Shown here in pieces: positions 35,946-38,027 of a DNA stretch of 38,027 bases. Within the stretch, counting starts at the first letter, position 1, and every line of letters begins with the position of its first letter. The stretch lies in contig JAKVAS010000019.1 of the NCBI GenBank assembly GCA_022448165.1, positions 1 to 38,027 on the forward strand, given 5' to 3'. Position numbers and translations under genes: made by a program. Source of the DNA: Crocinitomicaceae bacterium (lineage in GTDB: Bacteria > Bacteroidota > Bacteroidia > Flavobacteriales_D > Crocinitomicaceae). The notes under the pieces are model-generated. The model ran no database searches. It saw nothing but the letters and a program-made list of their open reading frames with translations, and had not been told where the DNA came from.

Positions 35946-36651
35946 AGCGATTGTAATTGAAGACGAATATCCTGCAAGAGTGATTTTAAAGAATTATTTG
36001 AAGCGTTATTTCCCAGAATCAATAGAGGTGGTGAAAGAGTTTGAAACGATTGATCAACCGATACCTTTTTTGAAAAAGAATAGTGTGGATATTATCTTCT
36101 TGGATGTACACTTGAGAGATGGTAAAGGAACTGACTTATTGAATAAATTGGACTCGAGTAAGTATAAAATAGTGTTCACAACAGCGTTTAATGAATATTC
36201 CTTAGATGCTTTTGAACATAAGTCTTTCGGTTATCTCTTGAAGCCACTAAATCCGCTCGATTTTAAGGAGATTGTGGAACGAGTGATAAAAGTGCTTAGT
36301 TCGACTATCCGAGTGGAGCTTGAGTCAAAAAAAATCAAAATTCAGACCTCAACAGGAAGTGTTTGGGTAAGCACAAGTCAAATAGTCCGTTGTCAATCAA
36401 TTAACAATTATACGGAGGTCTATGTAGAGTGCTCAAATGAACGATTTGTGTTAACTAAAACACTAAAGAAAGTCGAGATGGAAGTAATTGCCGACAATAA
36501 CTTTTTTAGGTGTCATCAATCACATTTGATTAACCTGAATTATCTATCAATCCCTGAAATAAGAAATAACATATTGAAACTTGATAACGGGGATGAAATA
36601 CCCGTATCTAGATCAAAAAGGGTGCTTTTCGAGCAAAGGATGAGTCAGTAG
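35938..36651 (+). CDS. LytTR-family response regulator
   Basis: The 237-residue protein has a receiver domain (1-120) with the acidic pocket Glu8-Asp9, phospho-acceptor Asp56 in FLDVHL, Thr81/Thr82 and Lys102 in LLKPL. A LytTR DNA-binding domain follows (about 135-235; SINNYTEVYVEC, FFRCHQSHLINLNYL, DEIPVSRSKR). Such regulators bind direct repeats upstream of target promoters. The ATG lies inside the end of the kinase gene (overlap 35938-35945). The targets are unknown; the secreted protease upstream is a possible neighbour target, but this is only proximity. Confidence 0.95.
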   Translation: MFKAIVIEDEYPARVILKNYLKRYFPESIEVVKEFETIDQPIPFLKKNSVDIIFLDVHLRDGKGTDLLNKLDSSKYKIVFTTAFNEYSLDAFEHKSFGYLLKPLNPLDFKEIVERVIKVLSSTIRVELESKKIKIQTSTGSVWVSTSQIVRCQSINNYTEVYVECSNERFVLTKTLKKVEMEVIADNNFFRCHQSHLINLNYLSIPEIRNNILKLDNGDEIPVSRSKRVLFEQRMSQ

Positions 36652-36738
36652 ATATAATGATCAGTAAGAAACGGCTTCTTTTTTTAGAAGAGTTTGTTTT
36701 GAAACGTAGCTTTTATAGGCATTCCTAAAGAGATTAAA

Positions 36739-36774
36739 TAAAAAAAGGCTTTCAGTAATTTTACTGAAAGCCTT
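36739..36774. terminator. Bidirectional terminator between the regulator gene and tRNA-Asn
   Basis: A perfect 13-bp stem, AAGGCTTTCAGTA (36745-36757) and TACTGAAAGCCTT (36762-36774) with loop ATTT, has a run of A on its left (36739-36746), which is a U-run for the minus-strand tRNA. On the plus strand it is followed by the T-rich ATCTTGTTT. It can end both convergent transcripts. Confidence 0.8.
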
Positions 36775-36785
36775 ATCTTGTTTAG

Positions 36786-36859
36786 CGCTCCTTCCAGGGC
36801 TCGAACCTGGGACCCTCTGATTAACAGTCAGATGCTCTAACCAACTGAGCTAAAGAAGC
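36786..36859 (-). tRNA. tRNA-Asn (anticodon GTT)
   Basis: On the minus strand the 5' arm GCTTCTT pairs with AAGGAGC (one G-T pair). The D-arm TAGCTCAGTTGGTTAGAGC, an anticodon loop CTGTTAA with anticodon GTT, and a T-loop GGTTCGAGCCC are all present. The discriminator base is G at 36786, as expected for tRNA-Asn, and CCA is not encoded. The 3' end faces the terminator at 36739-36774. Confidence 0.96.
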
Positions 36860-36934
36860 ATTTCCGCTTTGGGATGGCAAATATATGTAAAAGAAATTTA
36901 TCTACCAGCGAAAAAACACAAAAAAATTAAGAAA

Positions 36935-37852
36935 TTATTTCTTTATTATAATCGCATCTTTGAAACCCCTTGATTGTACGCTAGATAGCGATTTCTTTGC
37001 TTCAGACTTCGATGCGTAAGTTCCGACTGTATAGATGTATTTGTATGCACTTTTGGTATTCAACTTCTTTCTAGTTACATCCATCTTTAATTTTTTAAAG
37101 CTAGAATCTTTCGTGTCAACGGGTGTTTTTGATGACATAATTTGAATTGCATAATTGCCAGAGGAAGCTGTCGAACTTCCTGATTTTGGTTTTATAAAGT
37201 TGATTGATGGGTGCTCTTTCTGAATAAAAGAACGAAATGCTCTGAAAATCGCAGAAGCAATAATCTCTTGACCATAGGTTGAGTTTAAATACGAAGCTTC
37301 TCGTTTGTTTGTTAAGAATCCACATTCAACTAAAACACTGGTCATTTTAGTATACTTGAGCACCTGAAGTGAATGTTTAAGATCATTCTTGTCCTTTACC
37401 CCGCGAGAATGACGTCCAGCTCGCTTTGCAAATTGACGTTCAATTAATCGGGCAAAGGAAACTGCTTTTGTTGCTTTCATGGAATGAACGTGTGATTCAG
37501 TCCCGCGGATTGAAGAGCGATCATTTCCATTGCAATGAATACTAATGAAATAATTAGCATTAATGGAATTTGCTTTGTCTACACGTTGATTGAGCGAAAC
37601 ATTTTGATCTCCTGTGCGAGTATAAACAACCTTTACATTTTGTAGATACTTATTGATATACCCTCCCAATAAGGTTGTAATTTTTAAGTTGAGTGCTTTT
37701 TCATCCAAATGACCTCTGAAAGTCGACTCATGCCCGGGATCATTGCCACCGTGACCCGCATCAAGAACTAGAACTACCTGCCCATTTCCCGCGAGAGCTA
37801 TTTGTGTTGAACTTCCGTAAGCAAGAAGAAAAATAATAAAAAACCACTTCAT
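36935..37852 (-). CDS. N-acetylmuramoyl-L-alanine amidase (Amidase_3) with SPOR-like domain
   Basis: I place the start at the ATG at 37852 because MKWFFIIFLLAYGSSTQIAL is a signal peptide; the frame is open to 37960, but that would bury it. The 305-residue enzyme hydrolyses the bond between MurNAc and L-Ala in peptidoglycan. The Amidase_3 zinc ligands are visible: His34 in LDAGHGGNDPG, Glu51 in LDEKALNL and His106 in SIHCNG, with catalytic Glu176 in VECGFLTN. A serine-rich linker leads to a SPOR-like C-terminal domain (about 232-305; NYAIQIMSS, then SAYKYIYTVGTYASKSEAKK), which would direct it to denuded glycan at division sites. It is a single gene, upstream of tRNA-Asn on the same strand. 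Confidence 0.94.
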   Translation of the reverse strand: MKWFFIIFLLAYGSSTQIALAGNGQVVLVLDAGHGGNDPGHESTFRGHLDEKALNLKITTLLGGYINKYLQNVKVVYTRTGDQNVSLNQRVDKANSINANYFISIHCNGNDRSSIRGTESHVHSMKATKAVSFARLIERQFAKRAGRHSRGVKDKNDLKHSLQVLKYTKMTSVLVECGFLTNKREASYLNSTYGQEIIASAIFRAFRSFIQKEHPSINFIKPKSGSSTASSGNYAIQIMSSKTPVDTKDSSFKKLKMDVTRKKLNTKSAYKYIYTVGTYASKSEAKKSLSSVQSRGFKDAIIIKK

Positions 37853-38027
37853 GATGTAAAAATACGCTAGATTGTTTTTCGTAGTTTTGTCAAACAAAAA
37901 GCTTTCCAAAAGAACATTGTTGAAATCTAATAGCACATCCAAGTTAACGGTTGCCCTCATTGAAATTGGTGGGTCACATGATGAATGTCTTTATAGTCAA
38001 ATAGCTGGATTAAAAGCAGTAGGGTGT

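Noticed and set aside
36675-36690. Short hairpin CTTCT-T6-AGAAG as terminator of the response regulator gene
   Set aside because: The stem is only 5 bp with a T-only loop; the 13-bp hairpin at 36745-36774 is far stronger.

Overview
The window looks like a chromosomal segment of a Bacteroidota, probably a flavobacterium of the Fluviicola/Crocinitomix kind. This is inferred from AT-rich intergenic DNA, weak Shine-Dalgarno signals, TAnnTTTG-type promoter boxes, C-terminal type IX secretion (T9SS) sorting domains, an OmpA/thrombospondin-3 outer-membrane protein, a LytS/LytTR two-component pair, and paired giant RHS-type proteins. No taxonomic marker was available beyond one tRNA-Asn.

Positions 1-11590 are all on the minus strand. 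In order they hold the 5' part of a secreted protein built from near-identical 87-residue repeats, a two-gene cell-envelope operon (796-aa OmpA-like protein and a 595-aa exported protein), a LysM protein with a glycine-rich hydrophobic C-terminus, a T9SS-targeted esterase-like hydrolase, and a probable three-gene operon of two lipoproteins and a small exported protein.

Positions 12061-28194 are all on the plus strand and form the most notable locus. It contains a lipoprotein, a frameshifted small secreted protein, a 2172-aa protein with an SpvB-like N-terminus, a 2714-aa RHS protein 4 nt later, and a 98-aa lipoprotein. The RHS protein ends, past its core, in about 283 residues of different composition that carry HEIIHMDGASD plus a downstream SGLMG. 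This fits a zinc-metallopeptidase toxin tip. The layout resembles the TcB/TcC cocoon pair of Tc toxins, with a candidate immunity lipoprotein behind it. That function is inferred.

Positions 28190-29230 are a small mobile-DNA island: a REP-associated tyrosine transposase (RAYT) gene flanked by five related short palindromes, one of which supplies the stop codon of the candidate immunity gene. After a 0.6-kb gene-poor stretch come a 106-aa protein that is little more than a signal peptide plus a T9SS-like tail, a leader with two overlapping hairpins, and a T9SS-targeted subtilisin-like protease. Two strong hairpin terminators follow.

The right end holds an overlapping histidine kinase/response regulator pair, a bidirectional terminator, tRNA-Asn (minus), and an N-acetylmuramoyl-L-alanine amidase with a SPOR-like C-terminus.
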